Below, piece by piece: positions 7,472 through 16,684 of a stretch of DNA of 64,000 bases. Source of the DNA: Filimonas zeae (GTDB lineage Bacteria > Bacteroidota > Bacteroidia > Chitinophagales > Chitinophagaceae). Where the stretch lies: NCBI RefSeq assembly GCF_014641615.1, contig NZ_BMIB01000003.1, positions 744,001-808,000 of the forward strand, written 5' to 3'. The position numbers were made by a program, and so were the translations under genes. The notes beneath the pieces are model-generated. The model had not been told where the DNA came from. It ran no database searches and saw only the letters and a program-made list of their open reading frames with translations. The number at the start of each line of letters is the position of its first letter. Position 1 is the stretch's first letter.

Positions 7472-9718
7472 ATGAGTAAAACCATCATTGTATCAAACCG
7501 GTTACCTATTAAAATTGACGCTTCAGAACAGGGCCTGCAGTTGAAACCCAGCGAAGGCGGATTGGCTACAGGATTAAGCTCTGTATATAAGAACGGAAAT
7601 AACGTATGGATTGGCTGGCCAGGAACAGAGGTGGCAGATGAGCAGGCAAAGCAGGTTACCAGTCAGTTAAAGGAGATGCGGTTAAGTCCGGTGTTTTTGA
7701 CGAAGGATGAAATCGCTCTTTTTTACGAGGGGTTTTCTAACGAAATTCTATGGCCTATTTTCCATTATATGTCGCCCTATGCGCGGTATGATGATAAATA
7801 CTGGCTCTCTTATCAGCAGGTAAACGAAAAATTTAAGCAAGCGGTATTACAGGTAGCTGAGCCTGGCGATACTATCTGGATTCACGATTACCAGCTATTA
7901 TTATTACCCGGTCTTATCAGAGCGGCTTTGCCTGATATTACCATCGGCTTTTTTCAGCATATCCCCTTTCCTTCTTACGAATTATTCCGTTTAATACCCT
8001 GGCGTTCAGAGTTATTACAGGGAATGCTGGGGGCTGATCTGGTTGGGTTTCATACCTACGACGATGCGCGGCATTTTCTTTCTTCTGCTACGCGTATTCT
8101 GCAGGTAAAATCATCTTCTAATGTTCTTACAGTGCATAACCGCTCCGTAGTGGTGGAATCGTTCCCCATGGGCATTGATGCGGAAAAGTTTGAAAAGATT
8201 GGAGAAGAGCAGGCGGTAAGAGATAATATTACACATTTACAGGAGTCTTTTGGTAATACCCGTTTAATTCTTTCTATTGATCGTCTGGATTACAGTAAAG
8301 GTATTTTACAGCGCCTGCAGGCTTTTGATTGCTTTTTGCAGAATCATCCTGAGTACAAGGAAAAAGTATCGCTGTATATGATTGTGGTACCCTCACGCGA
8401 TACCGTGGGGCAGTATAAAGAATTACGGGATGAAATTGATAAAATGGTGGGTAATATCAATGCCCGCTTCCGTACTAATGTATGGACACCGGTAAACTAT
8501 TTCTACCGCTCCTTCCCTATTGAAATGCTGTCTGCCCTTTACAGTTTTGCTGATGTATGCCTGGTTACCCCTATGCGTGATGGTATGAACCTGGTATGTA
8601 AAGAGTATGTGGCCAGCCGTAGCAATAACGATGGGGTGCTGATATTGAGTGAGATGGCCGGAGCCAGCAAAGAACTGATTGATGCCATAATAGTCAACCC
8701 TAATAACATTAACCAGATGAGCGAATCTATTGTTGAGGCGCTCAATATGTCAACAGACGAACAGGTAAAGCGCATGACACAAATGCGCAGCCTGGTAAGT
8801 AAATACAACGTAAACCACTGGGTAAAGATATTTATGGAACGATTAGAGGAAACGAAGCGCATGCAGCAGTCTTTACAGGCAAGGCATATTGGTAATAAGA
8901 CATTAAATTATATTAAGCGTAAGTATGCCAGAGCGCATAAACGCCTGTTGTTACTGGATTATGACGGTACACTTACCGATTTTAATACCAATATAAACAT
9001 GGCTAAGCCGGATAAAGAACTTTATTCCATACTGGAGGAACTTACCAAAGACGACCATAACCGGGTAGTAATTATCAGCGGCCGTAACTATACCACACTG
9101 GAAGAATGGTTTGGACATATGAAGGTAGATCTGGTGGGCGAACATGGTGTATGGCATAAAATGTACGGCGCCCCCTGGCAGGAAACCAAGGGACTGCGTA
9201 ATATGTGGAAGCAAAGCATATTGCCTATTCTGAATACTTATACAGAAAGAACACCGGGTGCATTTATAGAAGAGAAATCTTACTCGTTGGTATGGCATTA
9301 CCGCAAAGCCGAAAAAGAGCTGGGCGATATGCGTGCCAGTGAAATGATGAACAATCTGCGTTATATGGTGGCCGATCTGGGCCTGCATCTGATGCCAGGT
9401 AATAAGGTGGTAGAGATTAAGAACAGTGAAATTAACAAGGGTAAAGCGGCGCAATATTACCTGCATTACGATAACTACGATTTTATAGCAGCTATTGGCG
9501 ATGACAATACAGATGAAGATATGTTTAAGGTAATGAAGGATGATGTTATTACCATTAAGGTAAACAGCAATATATCTGCTGCAAGGTTTTACCTTGAAGG
9601 TGTACAGGAAGTACGGGCGTTTTTGAAGGGCCTGCCTGGCAGACTGTTTATCAGCAAAATGCTGGATAAGGTATTGCAGCTGCAGTGGTTACCACCTTAT
9701 ATGAATACAAAAAAATAA
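7472..9718 (+). CDS. Bifunctional trehalose-6-phosphate synthase/phosphatase (OtsA-OtsB fusion)
   Basis: The 748-residue protein fuses two steps of trehalose synthesis. Residues ~1-470 are a GT20 trehalose-6-phosphate synthase (SNRLP near the start, W-I-H-D-Y-Q-L, and the conserved R-L-D-Y-S-K-G and M-R-D-G-M-N-L-V-C-K-E-Y blocks). Residues ~490-735 are a HAD phosphatase with motif I LLLDYDGTL (nucleophile D496) and the late motif G-D-D-N-T-D-E-D-M-F. UDP-glucose and glucose-6-phosphate would be turned into trehalose in one polypeptide, usually for osmotic or desiccation protection. Its stop codon touches the 3' end of the RNase P RNA gene on the other strand. Confidence 0.95.
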   Translation: MSKTIIVSNRLPIKIDASEQGLQLKPSEGGLATGLSSVYKNGNNVWIGWPGTEVADEQAKQVTSQLKEMRLSPVFLTKDEIALFYEGFSNEILWPIFHYMSPYARYDDKYWLSYQQVNEKFKQAVLQVAEPGDTIWIHDYQLLLLPGLIRAALPDITIGFFQHIPFPSYELFRLIPWRSELLQGMLGADLVGFHTYDDARHFLSSATRILQVKSSSNVLTVHNRSVVVESFPMGIDAEKFEKIGEEQAVRDNITHLQESFGNTRLILSIDRLDYSKGILQRLQAFDCFLQNHPEYKEKVSLYMIVVPSRDTVGQYKELRDEIDKMVGNINARFRTNVWTPVNYFYRSFPIEMLSALYSFADVCLVTPMRDGMNLVCKEYVASRSNNDGVLILSEMAGASKELIDAIIVNPNNINQMSESIVEALNMSTDEQVKRMTQMRSLVSKYNVNHWVKIFMERLEETKRMQQSLQARHIGNKTLNYIKRKYARAHKRLLLLDYDGTLTDFNTNINMAKPDKELYSILEELTKDDHNRVVIISGRNYTTLEEWFGHMKVDLVGEHGVWHKMYGAPWQETKGLRNMWKQSILPILNTYTERTPGAFIEEKSYSLVWHYRKAEKELGDMRASEMMNNLRYMVADLGLHLMPGNKVVEIKNSEINKGKAAQYYLHYDNYDFIAAIGDDNTDEDMFKVMKDDVITIKVNSNISAARFYLEGVQEVRAFLKGLPGRLFISKMLDKVLQLQWLPPYMNTKK

Positions 9719-10064
9719 CTACAAACCTCATAAGCCGGATTCTGTTTCTAAACTATCATTTATCTGCGAAGAACATTACTGTTCAGCTGTTGCTGCCTAC
9801 CCTGGTTCTTCGGACGGGCCGCCCTCGAACGAACCTATACATGGCATTACAGCACCTAAGGTTTACCCCCGGGCTATGTTACCATAGCCCGGTGTGAGCT
9901 CTTACCTCACATTTTCACCCTTACCCTGTTACAGGCGGTTATTTTCTGTGGCACTTGCTGTTTCCGGTTACCCGGAACCCGGCTCTTAACCGGTAGATTG
10001 CCCTGTGCTGTCCGGACTTTCCTTACCACACCAGGGTGTGGCACGATAGCTCGGGTTTGTAGTT
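9717..10064 (-). ncRNA. rnpB: RNase P RNA (bacterial class A)
   Basis: On the minus strand the 5' end ACTACAAACC pairs perfectly with the 3' end GGTTTGTAGT as helix P1 (10-12 bp). The gene contains the universal GGAAAGTCCGGAC block near its 5' end and the matching 3' core elements, ending in AATCCGGCTTATGAGG. Several GC-rich internal hairpins are visible, for example CCGGGCTATG paired with CATAGCCCGG. Length is about 348 nt. RNase P matures tRNA 5' ends. The 3' end is followed by a T-rich stretch and overlaps the otsAB stop codon by two bases. Confidence 0.95.
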
Positions 10065-10068
10065 AAAT

Positions 10069-10076
10069 CAAATATA
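10069..10076 (-). promoter_or_regulatory. -7 box (TATATTTG) of rnpB
   Basis: A perfect TAnnTTTG box on the minus strand, 4 bases before the predicted 5' end of the RNA at 10064. No clear -33 TTG is seen. Confidence 0.55.
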
Positions 10077-10087
10077 CAATTCGTTGA

Positions 10088-11116
10088 CTAGTATTGGAAG
10101 AATATCTCTGTAGCGCCGTAGCCAAACCGGGCATCGTACTGGTTAATGAAGGTTTTTACCGAGCTGCGAACTTTCAGCAGATCATGAATTTCATCCCGCA
10201 GGCGGCCGCTGCCTACTCCATGTATCACCACCAATGTAGGTTGGTGATGAGCCAACGCCAGTTCGTACCACTTTTCAAATTCCTTCATCTGCAGACTGAT
10301 GATTTCCAGATTGCTCATCTTCTGCCACTCGTTGGTGAGCTTTTCAATATGAAGGTCTACCACGCTGCGTGCGGGTGGCAGGTTCTGCCTTATTTTGTTG
10401 GCTTCATATATTTTATAGCCTTTGGCCAGTAAGGGGCTTAATTCAAACTTATCTTCTTCCAGTCTTTCCGGGTATTCCTTAAACAACTGATAAGAGAACG
10501 TAGGTTCATTCTTATCCTTCATCTCTTCAATACGCTGGAATACCTGTTTGCCTTTCAGTTTTACTTCTGTTTCGTAAAACTCTGCCTTCTTTTTATCAGG
10601 CGTAAGCAGGGAGAATTCAAAATGGAAATGCGGGTTATCGCTCAGATCGCCAAAAGGCACATCGTGCAGATAAAAGTCTTTAAACGCCGGGCTTTCGCTT
10701 TTCAGCTCAAAATTGGCATTGCCAAAAACAAGCTGTTTGTAATGAAAGGCGAAGGCAGTACCCGTTTTGTTTACCAGATACACTTTCAGATAATCCACTA
10801 CCTCATCATCAAATTCATCGTAAGAAAATTTGGGTATGAAGGAAAGCCATACACCATCCTGCACTTTTATCTGATTAGGTGTTGGTTTTTCTTTAGGTAC
10901 CTGATCTACATATTGTTTTGCCGGTTTAGGTGCTTCCGGCGCTGTTTTCTTTTTGGTAAAACGATGAAAATAGGGGAAATCGATCTGATCCATATAGGCA
11001 GGAAACTTTACGCCTCTTACCTCAATCAGCACCATCTTATCGTTTATAATTTCAATTACCTTCCCCTCTTCGTTGCTATGTAATACTAATATCTCGTCTC
11101 CTACCTGGTATTTCAT
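10088..11116 (-). CDS. DUF2027 and Smr-domain protein
   Basis: The 342-residue cytoplasmic protein has an N-terminal SH3-like part (YQVGDEILVL, residues 3-12), a central DUF2027-type beta domain, and a C-terminal Smr domain. The Smr signatures DLHIE (254-258) and HGVGSGRLRDE (299-309) are intact, so nuclease activity of the MutS2-Smr type is possible. The fusion is common in Bacteroidota. The biological role is not established; a nucleic-acid function is inferred from the Smr domain only. Confidence 0.88.
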   Translation of the reverse strand: MKYQVGDEILVLHSNEEGKVIEIINDKMVLIEVRGVKFPAYMDQIDFPYFHRFTKKKTAPEAPKPAKQYVDQVPKEKPTPNQIKVQDGVWLSFIPKFSYDEFDDEVVDYLKVYLVNKTGTAFAFHYKQLVFGNANFELKSESPAFKDFYLHDVPFGDLSDNPHFHFEFSLLTPDKKKAEFYETEVKLKGKQVFQRIEEMKDKNEPTFSYQLFKEYPERLEEDKFELSPLLAKGYKIYEANKIRQNLPPARSVVDLHIEKLTNEWQKMSNLEIISLQMKEFEKWYELALAHHQPTLVVIHGVGSGRLRDEIHDLLKVRSSVKTFINQYDARFGYGATEIFFQY

Positions 11117-11120
11117 ACTG

Positions 11121-11217
11121 CAAAATTAAGCCAAAACTCAAAAATCAAAAGTCAAAATTCGAATGGCAGACGGAACAGTATGACGGGGTAGCTATTTTTG
11201 ATTTTTGAATTTTCACT
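11121..11217. repeat. Degenerate A/T-rich inverted repeat
   Basis: The left arm at about 11132-11163 carries CAAAACTCAAAAATCAAAAG. The right arm at about 11194-11217 carries the inverse, ATTTTTGATTTTTGAATTTT. It fills the gap between the Smr gene and the permease gene and may form a hairpin in the transcript. It belongs to the same family of short A-rich repeats as 6185-6232. Confidence 0.5.
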
Positions 11218-12937
11218 TCTGAACTTTCAATGCTGTATGCAGTCTGCTGTTGCGATACCCATATAAAAAATAAATAGCCAGGCCCAGCACCATCCAAACC
11301 AGAAACATATACCAGCTTTTGGTAGGTATTTCTATCATCAGGTAAAGGCAGGATACAACGCCCAGTATGGGAATGAGTGAGAACTTTTTCAGCAGCGTTA
11401 ATACTGCCAGTATTACGGCTATCAGTACAAACAACAGAAACAGAATTTCCTGATGATCCTGTGCGGCACTGCCCAGATTGTGAAATGCATTTTCCAGCCT
11501 TTCCCGGAAACCATAAATAAACAAACCGGTAAGGATGGGCACAATAAATTGTCCGTTAATATATGGCAGTTGAAACTTGCCGGGCGCTTTGGGCTGGGGA
11601 GGCAGCAGCAAAACGCCACCCGCTACCAGTACAAACGCAAACAGTGTACCTATGCTGGTAAGATCGGTCATAAGCCCGCTCTGCAAAAACAGCGAGGGCA
11701 CGGCTACCAGTATACCAGTTATAATAGTGGCGAAAGAAGGTGTATGAAAACGGGGATGTACTTTTTGAAAACGCTTAGGTAAAAGTCCGTCGCGGCTCAT
11801 GCTCATCCATATACGGGGCTGCCCCAACTGAAAAACCAGCAATACCGAAGTGGTGGCTATAACCGCGCTTACTGAAATTACTTTTTCAATCCATGGTGCA
11901 CGGTTGGCAAATACAAACGCCAGCGGATCATTCACATCTTTAAAAGCGCTGTAGTTTTCTATACCGGTAAGTACCAATGCTATTAAAATATACAGACCTG
12001 TGCAAATAAGCAGGGAGTAAATCATAGCCTTGGGCATATCTCTTTGCGGATTACGGCATTCTTCTGCGGTGGTAGAAATGGCATCAAAACCAATGTAGGC
12101 GTAGAACACGGCAGATACACCTTCCAATACCCCTTTAAAACCATTGGGCATAAATGGACGCCAGTTATTGGTATCTACAAAAAAGGCCCCCGCCACTATT
12201 ACAAATATGATTACGGCAATTTTGAAAATTACCATGTAGTTGGTGGTTTGCTTACTCTCACGTATGCCTACATAAGCCAGCCAGGTAATCAGCCCTACAA
12301 TAATAAAAGCAGGCAGGTTAAAAAAAACGTGTGTATTGCCTATTAACGGCGCCTCATTCCAGGCCTTTACGGCAAACTGATACTTGCTCAGCACTGCTGC
12401 ATCGGTAATACCACCTTTTGCCAGCGCGGCTGAAGCCTCGCGGAATGCTTCAGAGGCAGTAGTGCCATCAATCAGCATCCAGTCTGGCAGGTGAATATGA
12501 AATATATGAACCAGCAGGTTGTTAAAGTAGCCGCTCCACGATATGGCTACTACAATATTTCCAATAGCATATTCCAGAATCAGTGCCCAGCCTATAATCC
12601 AGGCAACCAGCTCGCCAAACGTAACATAAGAGTAAGTATAAGCGCTGCCTGCAATGGGTACACGGCTGGCAAATTCAGCATAACATAAAGCCGAAAATCC
12701 GCAGGTAACAGCTGTAATAATAAAAAGCAGCGAAATGCCGGGGCCACCATGGTATGCCGCACCGCCGATGGTGCTGAAGATACCTGCGCCCACTACCGCT
12801 GCAATACCCATGAAAGTAAGATCGCGAACGCCCAGGATTTTTTTCAGTCCGCCGGTGCCGTGCCCGTCGTCCAGCCCCTCGGCCGCGTCTTTCATGATTA
12901 CGCTAATGCTTTTTTTGCGGAAGATCGAATTACTCAT
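11213..12937 (-). CDS. APC-superfamily amino-acid permease (cationic amino acid transporter type)
   Basis: The 574-residue integral membrane protein has about 14 hydrophobic segments. The first helix carries the APC substrate-binding signature GAGIFSTIGGAA, and helix 3 carries R-V-P-I-A-G-S-A-Y-T-Y-S-Y. The extra C-terminal helices match the CAT/YfnA subgroup rather than 12-helix permeases. It should import amino acids in symport with protons or sodium; the substrate is not visible. It starts 15 bases after the polyprenyl synthetase stop codon, so the two are probably co-transcribed. Confidence 0.9.
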   Translation of the reverse strand: MSNSIFRKKSISVIMKDAAEGLDDGHGTGGLKKILGVRDLTFMGIAAVVGAGIFSTIGGAAYHGGPGISLLFIITAVTCGFSALCYAEFASRVPIAGSAYTYSYVTFGELVAWIIGWALILEYAIGNIVVAISWSGYFNNLLVHIFHIHLPDWMLIDGTTASEAFREASAALAKGGITDAAVLSKYQFAVKAWNEAPLIGNTHVFFNLPAFIIVGLITWLAYVGIRESKQTTNYMVIFKIAVIIFVIVAGAFFVDTNNWRPFMPNGFKGVLEGVSAVFYAYIGFDAISTTAEECRNPQRDMPKAMIYSLLICTGLYILIALVLTGIENYSAFKDVNDPLAFVFANRAPWIEKVISVSAVIATTSVLLVFQLGQPRIWMSMSRDGLLPKRFQKVHPRFHTPSFATIITGILVAVPSLFLQSGLMTDLTSIGTLFAFVLVAGGVLLLPPQPKAPGKFQLPYINGQFIVPILTGLFIYGFRERLENAFHNLGSAAQDHQEILFLLFVLIAVILAVLTLLKKFSLIPILGVVSCLYLMIEIPTKSWYMFLVWMVLGLAIYFLYGYRNSRLHTALKVQK

Positions 12938-12952
12938 GTCAGTTGTTTTGTA

Positions 12953-13918
12953 TTAATGTTCCCTTGCTACCAGAAAATCGGCCAGTTCCAGCAGTGGTTG
13001 TTTTCTGGTTCCGGTTACTGCTACTGCTTCCAGTTCCTGATGTGCTTTTTCCAGATAAGACTGTTTCAGCGTACGGGCCCACGCATCTACCTGGCATTCC
13101 CTGAAGATAGCCAATACTTTTTCTACTTTATCTTCCGGGTTTTCCTGCATCAGGCGTAATAACTCCTGTTTCTGTTGCGGGTTAGCTACTTCCAGCGCGC
13201 GCAGCAGCAGAAAGGTTTTTTTATTCTGACGAATATCACCTCCCGGCTCCTTTCCAAACTTCTCCGGATCGCCAAAAGCATCCAGATAATCATCCTGTAT
13301 CTGAAAAGCTATGCCCAGGTTACGGCCAAACTCGTACATGTGCAGGCAATTGCCCTCACTGGCTCCACCCAGTATGGCGCCTGTTTTCAGGCTGGCAGCC
13401 AGCAATACAGATGTTTTCAGCTGAATCATGTGAATATATTCTTCCAGCGTTACGTTATCCCGCTTCTCAAAGTCCATATCCCATTGTTGCCCCTCACATA
13501 CTTCACGTGCGGTGCGGTTAAACAAATGCATAATACGGGGCAGCATTTGCGGGCTTACTTTTGCCAGGTACTCATACGCTACAATCAGCATTACATCGCC
13601 GGTAAGCAATGCAGTATTCTCATTATACTTAGTATGTACAGTAGCAAAGCCCCGCCTTAGCGGAGCTTTGTCCATAATATCATCGTGTAATAAAGTAAAG
13701 TTGTGGAACAGTTCAATGGCGGTTGCTACATGATACGCATCGGCGTGTATTTCATCAAACAACTCATTGCCCATCAAACATAATACGGGTCGTATCCGCT
13801 TACCTGCAATGCCTAGAAAATAAATACCCGGTTCGTACAATGTGGCGGGTTGTGCAGGAAAGTGGGGCACATTGAATTTTTCAGCAAATATGCCCACCAG
13901 TTCTTTAAATGAATGCAT
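12953..13918 (-). CDS. Polyprenyl (isoprenyl) diphosphate synthase
   Basis: The ATG at 13918 is preferred. A TTG eight codons upstream would make the extension come from an A-rich repeat. The ~321-residue enzyme has both Asp-rich motifs: FTLLHDDIMDKAPLRRG (first aspartates at about 79-80 and 83) and FQIQDDYLDAFGD. It condenses IPP with allylic diphosphates to make farnesyl/geranylgeranyl-type chains for quinones, carriers or carotenoids. A bulky Phe five residues before the first motif fits a short-chain product, but this is inference. It sits between rnr and the permease in the minus-strand run. Confidence 0.92.
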   Translation of the reverse strand: MHSFKELVGIFAEKFNVPHFPAQPATLYEPGIYFLGIAGKRIRPVLCLMGNELFDEIHADAYHVATAIELFHNFTLLHDDIMDKAPLRRGFATVHTKYNENTALLTGDVMLIVAYEYLAKVSPQMLPRIMHLFNRTAREVCEGQQWDMDFEKRDNVTLEEYIHMIQLKTSVLLAASLKTGAILGGASEGNCLHMYEFGRNLGIAFQIQDDYLDAFGDPEKFGKEPGGDIRQNKKTFLLLRALEVANPQQKQELLRLMQENPEDKVEKVLAIFRECQVDAWARTLKQSYLEKAHQELEAVAVTGTRKQPLLELADFLVAREH

Positions 13919-13920
13919 AT

Positions 13921-13955
13921 AGAAATTAAAGTCAAAACTCAAAAGTATTCAATTC
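13921..13955. repeat. A-rich TCAAAA-type repeat
   Basis: GTCAAAACTCAAAAG and flanks lie between the rnr stop and the synthase start codon. It is the third occurrence of this repeat type in the window. Confidence 0.45.
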
Positions 13956-13987
13956 AGCAATAACTAAACACATTAAACTTCCTGTGT

Positions 13988-16684
13988 TTAATCTGCGGTG
14001 TCCGATAATTGAGTACCTGGCTTGTTCTTTTTATTTTTTGGCTGTGTGGTTTTAGCTCCTTTCTTCTTCGCTGTTTTTGCAGCGGGTTTGGCTTTGTTAT
14101 CTGCTTTTTCTTTTTTGCTATCTGCCGCCTTTGCAGGGCTGGCTTTTACACTTGCTTTTTTGTCTTTGTTTTTTGCAACAGCCGATGCTTCCTGTATTGG
14201 CGCAGGGGCCTTTTTACCGGTTTTAGGCGCTGGGGTTACCTTGCCGGCTTTGGCTGTTTCTTTGGTTGAAACTGCTTTTTTAGCAGCCGTTTTTTTACCC
14301 TCTTTTTTTGCAACGTCTTTTACTTTGCCTTTGGCAGCTACCGCATCAGCTTTTTCTTTTGCTTTAGCCTCCACCGGTTTTGCCGGTGCGGCAGCAGTAG
14401 TTTTTGCTTGTTTTTTAGCAGTAACAGGCACAGCTGTAGGTACAGACCTGCCAGGCTTTGCCGCAGGTGTTGTTACTGTAGCAGGTTTTACTGCCGGGGC
14501 CGGTGCTTCGGGCACAGGCACAACAGGCGTTACCGGTACAGGTGCCTGAGGCACAATAACCGGAGGCACAGATGGTGCTGTGTGTTGGTAAGGAGCATCT
14601 TTCTTTTTGCCCTTAAACTTATCCTTGCCTTTGGCTTTATCTTTACGGTTATGGTTACCGTTACCGTTGTTGTTGCCTCTGGCTTCAAAAGCCTTATCAA
14701 TGGTGTCAGCGCCCTCTTTCACCCATTCGTAATCCAGTTGTCTTTTATCCAGATTGGCGGCTATCACTTTTATCTTCACCTTATCCCCCATACGGAAGCC
14801 CCGGCCACTACGCTGGCCATACAAAGCATAGTCTGCTTCGTTTAGGCGGAAATCGTCATAATCGCTAAGGCTGGCAACACTTACCAGGCCCTCACATTTA
14901 TGCGCCACCGTTTCTACCCAAAAGCCAAAGCTGGATACCCCGCTGATAACACCGTCAAACTCTTCGCCCAGGTAGTCTCTCATATACTCTACCTGTTTGT
15001 ATTTGTTTCCGGCGCGCTCACATTCCATAGCTGCCCGTTCGCGGTCGCTGCTTTGCTTGCACTTTTCCTCCATCTTTTTATCGGCATGCGGATGGCCTGC
15101 CAATACCTGCTCTAATTCGCGGTGTACCAGTACATCGGGATAGCGGCGGATGGGTGAGGTAAAATGACAATAATATTCAAAAGCAAGGCCGTAGTGGCCT
15201 ATGTTTTCTGTGGTATAAATGGCTTTTGCCATGGTGCGTATGCCCAGTTGCTCCAGTACATGCTGCTCCGGTTTGCCTTGTACATCGCCCAGCATCTGGT
15301 TAAAGCTTTCAGCGATTCTTTTAGGACTGCTGATATCGAACTTATGGCCAAACTTGCGCGCAAATGCAATAAAGGGTGCCAGCTTTTGCTCATCTGGCTG
15401 GTCGTGTACGCGGTAGGGAAAAGGCAGTGGCTCTTTGTTTACTTTAATTTTAGCCACATGTTCTGCCACGGTGCGGTTTGCCAGCAGCATAAACTCTTCA
15501 ATCAGCTGATGTGCTTCTTTACTTTCCTTTACTACAATGCCTATAGGCTTGCCGTTCTCGTCCAGTTTAAAGCGTACTTCCTGTGATGAAAAATTGATAG
15601 CGCCTTTGCCAAAGCGCTCTGCACGTAACTGGCGGGCCAGGCCATTCAGCAGCAGCAGTTCCTCTTTGTAAATACCGTCTGCTCCTTCAATCATTTCCTG
15701 TACATCTTCGTACGTAAAACGGTGGTTGGAATGGATAATGGTTTTACCCAGCCAGTATTTTTTCACCTTGCCTTTATCGGTCATTTCAAATACCGCTGCA
15801 AAACTCAGTTTGTCTTCCTTCGGGCGCAGTGAGCAAAGCTCGTTGCTTATCTTTTCCGGCAGCATAGGGTTTACCCTGTCTGGCAGGTATACAGATGTGG
15901 CCCTTTTATAAGCCTCATCATCCAGTGCGGTGCCGGGCTTTACATAGTGGCTTACATCTGCTATATGCACCCCCACTTCATACAAGCCCTTTTTAATTAC
16001 GCGTAATGATATAGCATCATCAAAATCCTTTGCGTCTACCGGGTCAATGGTAATGGTGAGTGTATCGCGGAAATCTTTGCGCCGTGCTACTTCCGCTTCG
16101 GCAATCAGTTCCGGCAGTTGTGCGGTTTCATCCATCACCACCTGTGGAAAGGATAAGGGGAAGCCAGCTTCTGCCAGCAGCTCTTTCATAGCCATATCAT
16201 TGGCGTCAGTAGCATCAATTACAGTTACTACAGCACCTACGGGCTTTTTATCATCCTTGCCCCATTTTTCCATCTTCACAATTACCTTGTCTTTATCTTT
16301 TGCACCGTTCACTTTATCCAGCGGTACATAAAAATCAGGCATCGGTTTTTCGCTGTCCGGTATAAAAAAGGCAAAATTGGGCGCCAGTTGCAGGGTGCCT
16401 ATAAATTCGGTTTGTTTGCGTTGTAATACTTCTATCACCCGGCCTTCCTTACGGCGGCTGTTCAGGTTTTCGCGGGTTACTTTTACGGCTACTGTATCGC
16501 CATGCATGGCGTTGTTAAAGTCGCCGGGACGTACCAGTACGTCTCCGCTGCCATCGGCTATTACTACATAGCCAATTCCGGAACGGGTAATATCAAGGGT
16601 TCCCTGGGTGCTATAGGTTGGTTGGGAGGAAGAAGATTTTCCCTTGTGGTGTTTGTTTTTACTCTTGTGTTTTTTTCCACTCAT
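13988..16684 (-). CDS. rnr: Ribonuclease R (RNB family exoribonuclease)
   Basis: The 898-residue protein has a basic N-terminus, cold-shock-like domains and the RNB catalytic domain, with the aspartate cluster IDPVDAKDFDDAI (D214, D220, D222, D223). An S1 domain follows around residues 580-665. It degrades structured RNA 3'-to-5'. Residues from about 680 to the end form a low-complexity Lys/Ala/Pro/Val tail, much longer than the basic tail of Escherichia coli RNase R. It overlaps lpxK by 4 bases (ATGA), implying translational coupling. Confidence 0.95.
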   Translation of the reverse strand: MSGKKHKSKNKHHKGKSSSSQPTYSTQGTLDITRSGIGYVVIADGSGDVLVRPGDFNNAMHGDTVAVKVTRENLNSRRKEGRVIEVLQRKQTEFIGTLQLAPNFAFFIPDSEKPMPDFYVPLDKVNGAKDKDKVIVKMEKWGKDDKKPVGAVVTVIDATDANDMAMKELLAEAGFPLSFPQVVMDETAQLPELIAEAEVARRKDFRDTLTITIDPVDAKDFDDAISLRVIKKGLYEVGVHIADVSHYVKPGTALDDEAYKRATSVYLPDRVNPMLPEKISNELCSLRPKEDKLSFAAVFEMTDKGKVKKYWLGKTIIHSNHRFTYEDVQEMIEGADGIYKEELLLLNGLARQLRAERFGKGAINFSSQEVRFKLDENGKPIGIVVKESKEAHQLIEEFMLLANRTVAEHVAKIKVNKEPLPFPYRVHDQPDEQKLAPFIAFARKFGHKFDISSPKRIAESFNQMLGDVQGKPEQHVLEQLGIRTMAKAIYTTENIGHYGLAFEYYCHFTSPIRRYPDVLVHRELEQVLAGHPHADKKMEEKCKQSSDRERAAMECERAGNKYKQVEYMRDYLGEEFDGVISGVSSFGFWVETVAHKCEGLVSVASLSDYDDFRLNEADYALYGQRSGRGFRMGDKVKIKVIAANLDKRQLDYEWVKEGADTIDKAFEARGNNNGNGNHNRKDKAKGKDKFKGKKKDAPYQHTAPSVPPVIVPQAPVPVTPVVPVPEAPAPAVKPATVTTPAAKPGRSVPTAVPVTAKKQAKTTAAAPAKPVEAKAKEKADAVAAKGKVKDVAKKEGKKTAAKKAVSTKETAKAGKVTPAPKTGKKAPAPIQEASAVAKNKDKKASVKASPAKAADSKKEKADNKAKPAAKTAKKKGAKTTQPKNKKNKPGTQLSDTAD

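Noticed and set aside
14022..14549. Hydrophobic plus-strand ORF opposite the rnr tail
   Set aside because: It mirrors the Lys/Ala-rich tail codons; no promoter or start context, and the rnr frame is clearly real.
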